The position numbers and the translations under genes are program-made. From GCA-003244245 sp050699435 (lineage in GTDB: Bacteria; Actinomycetota; Actinomycetes; Mycobacteriales; Pseudonocardiaceae), in NCBI GenBank assembly GCA_050699435.1, contig JBOHGM010000003.1, positions 48,309 to 112,308 on the forward strand: DNA of 64,000 bases, in the 5' to 3' direction. The notes beneath the pieces are model-generated. The model had not been told where the DNA came from, did no database searches, and saw only the letters and a list, made by a program, of their open reading frames with translations. Below, piece after piece: positions 62,734 through 64,000 of the stretch (positions are counted from its first letter, which is position 1; each line of letters begins with the position of its first letter).

Positions 62734-62770
62734 CTGGTGGGCCCGGCGTGTCGCACGCCGGGCCCACCAG
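62734..62770. terminator. Perfect 17-bp hairpin, likely transcription terminator
   Basis: CTGGTGGGCCCGGCGTG (62734-62750) pairs without mismatch with CACGCCGGGCCCACCAG (62754-62770) around a TCG loop. It lies 131 bp after the last ABC transporter gene and 55 bp before the phosphotransferase gene. No U-tract follows, as is common for actinobacterial terminators. The rest of 62603-62825 shows no gene. Confidence 0.7.
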
Positions 62771-62825
62771 TCCCGTCTGTAGCCTCCTCGCGACCAGCCT
62801 CTACTGTCGCTATCCGCGAGGACTC

Positions 62826-63686
62826 ATGCAGCAGCGCAGCGCCTGGGAAGACCTGCCTGCGGACACCCGCACCGCGATCCAGGCGCGAACCGGGCCGATC
62901 GAACAAGCGTGCACCGTGTCGGAAGGAACGAACTCCGCACTCGCTGCGGTTCTGCACGCCACATGCGGGCGGGTATTCGTTAAAGGCATCCGTACTGATC
63001 ACCCCGGCGTGGTCGCCCAACAGCGTGAGATGACGATCAACTCGCACGTGCGCACGTTGACGCCTGCGGTCATGTGGCACCTCGACGACGTCGCTGGGTG
63101 GAATGTCCTCGGCTTCGAGCACATCGATGGGCGTCACCCCGATTACGGCCCCGGAGCGGCCGACCTGCCGATCGTGGTCGATGTCGTGCAAGCGCTCGGC
63201 GCGATCCCATGCCCTGACGTACCTGTCAAGGACGCGGGCAAGCGCTGGGTGTCCTATCTCGACCAGCCCACCGCGGTCGAGTTGTTCGTGGGCGACACGC
63301 TGCTACACACCGACTACAACCCGGAGAACATCCTCATCACCCCGGACGGGACGGCACGCCTGATCGACTGGGCGTGGCCGACCCGCGGCGCCGGGTGGAT
63401 CGATCCCTGTTGTCTGCTCATCCGCTTAATCGCCGCCGGGCACACCGTCCACCAGGCCGAGACCTGGGTGCAGCGCACCTGGGCATGGCACACCGCCCCC
63501 GCGGGCGCACTCGACACGTTCACGCTCGCCAGTGCCCGCCTCTGGAAGGAGATCGCCGACAACGACCCGCAACCCTGGAAACAGCGCATGGCGGCCGCCG
63601 CGCGAATGGGCCGATGCACGCATGGCGCCGGTGGGCACCTGACGGGCACACTCGTTGCCGCTGATCTGGGAGATGAGGAGAGATGA
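62826..63686 (+). CDS. Aminoglycoside-phosphotransferase-like (APH fold) protein
   Basis: 286 residues from ATG 62826. N-terminal lobe with FVKGIRTDHPGVVAQQREMT (Lys for ATP). The catalytic loop TLLHTDYNPENILITPDGTA gives HxDxxxxN and the metal-binding Asp is in RLIDWAWPTRGAGW. These are APH/ChoK-type kinase motifs. The substrate may be an aminoglycoside, homoserine, a sugar or another small molecule; such proteins are often encoded beside XRE regulators in actinomycetes without conferring resistance. Followed after about 200 bp by an XRE-like regulator gene. Confidence 0.8.
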   Translation: MQQRSAWEDLPADTRTAIQARTGPIEQACTVSEGTNSALAAVLHATCGRVFVKGIRTDHPGVVAQQREMTINSHVRTLTPAVMWHLDDVAGWNVLGFEHIDGRHPDYGPGAADLPIVVDVVQALGAIPCPDVPVKDAGKRWVSYLDQPTAVELFVGDTLLHTDYNPENILITPDGTARLIDWAWPTRGAGWIDPCCLLIRLIAAGHTVHQAETWVQRTWAWHTAPAGALDTFTLASARLWKEIADNDPQPWKQRMAAAARMGRCTHGAGGHLTGTLVAADLGDEER

Positions 63687-63882
63687 CGTGCACGTCACGG
63701 CCACCACCGGAGGGGGCGATCTGACCCGGCGGAACAAGAACGAGGATGCGGCCACCTCCAACCTGATCGTCAGGCAGCTAGCCCGATAGGCTCCCGAAGG
63801 GATGCAACGGGGCTGGGCGGATATTTGACGTGTGTTTGCCCTCAGTGGATCGCGCCCCTGCATAGGGGCATAAGGAGGTGTC

Positions 63883-64000
63883 GTGGCAGGGGACTCGGCA
63901 ACCGGCGAGCCTGAGTGGGTGGGTCTTGCCCGGCTGCTGGCGGAGGAGATCAGGAAGCGGCGTAAGGCCGAGGGGTTGAGTCATCCCCGGCTCGCGGAGC
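63883..64000 (+). CDS. XRE-like regulator, N-terminal part (3' end outside window)
   Basis: GTG 63883 preceded by AAGGAGG (63872-63878). The 39 visible codons read AGDSATGEPEWVGLARLLAE, EIRKRRKAEGLSHPRLAE, the beginning of a helix-turn-helix domain of the XRE type. The gene runs off the window. The stretch 63687-63882 between it and the phosphotransferase gene has no supported gene. Confidence 0.65.
   Translation, partial: MAGDSATGEPEWVGLARLLAEEIRKRRKAEGLSHPRLAE

Overview
The window is high-GC DNA with GTG starts, ATGA/GTGA gene overlaps, mycothiol/F420-era metabolism (NADPH:F420 oxidoreductase), type VII secretion-like small proteins and a bioB-bsaP-DUF2567 / nrtR-nadABC arrangement like that of mycobacteria. 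Together with several long XRE/TPR-type regulators, this suggests a filamentous actinomycete of the Pseudonocardiales (inference; no rRNA or tRNA was seen).

Layout. 1-5.4 kb: end of a conjugation (type IV secretion-like) locus: VirB4-type ATPase C-terminus, polytopic membrane protein, TcpC/VirB8-like protein, cell-wall hydrolase and small proteins, with a duplicated gene junction. 5.5-9.1 kb: F420 oxidoreductase, then a Nudix hydrolase, an XRE/TPR regulator, a DUF4326 protein and a vapC fragment. 9.1-23.5 kb: mostly core genes on both strands: GST, panB, nadE, secreted alpha/beta hydrolase, an lprG-MFS pair, a GlnA2-type glutamine synthetase, a cation/proton antiporter, lspA, an RluA-family pseudouridine synthase, a membrane protein carrying a GVENS tandem repeat, and bioA.

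23.5-43.6 kb is an accessory island lying exactly between bioA and bioF. It holds an isoleucyl-tRNA synthetase with a swapped signature motif (GVHH in place of HxGH), a field of decayed regulators and gene fragments, an HEAGH metalloprotease, an FhuF-like protein, a membrane endonuclease/phosphatase-family protein, and at its right end a histidine kinase/response regulator, a diaminobutyrate-type aminotransferase and a 1373-residue Pls/PosA-like synthetase (A-T-membrane domain). The last two genes plausibly make a cationic homopolypeptide such as poly-diaminobutyrate, and are bounded by two near-identical 30-bp sequences.

43.6-56.5 kb: bioF-bioD, a YbaB/EspC/WXG-like operon on the minus strand, a Fic protein, bioB-bsaP-DUF2567, a LON-domain protein, nrtR with a palindromic operator over its -10 box, and nadA-nadB-nadC. 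Biotin and NAD synthesis are thus the main core themes. 56.5-64 kb: O-methyltransferase, secreted zinc carboxypeptidase, a peptide ABC transporter operon broken by an internal deletion and a Walker A frameshift, an APH-like phosphotransferase and the start of another XRE-type regulator.

Functions are from reading translated sequence and recalling family motifs; no database search was run.
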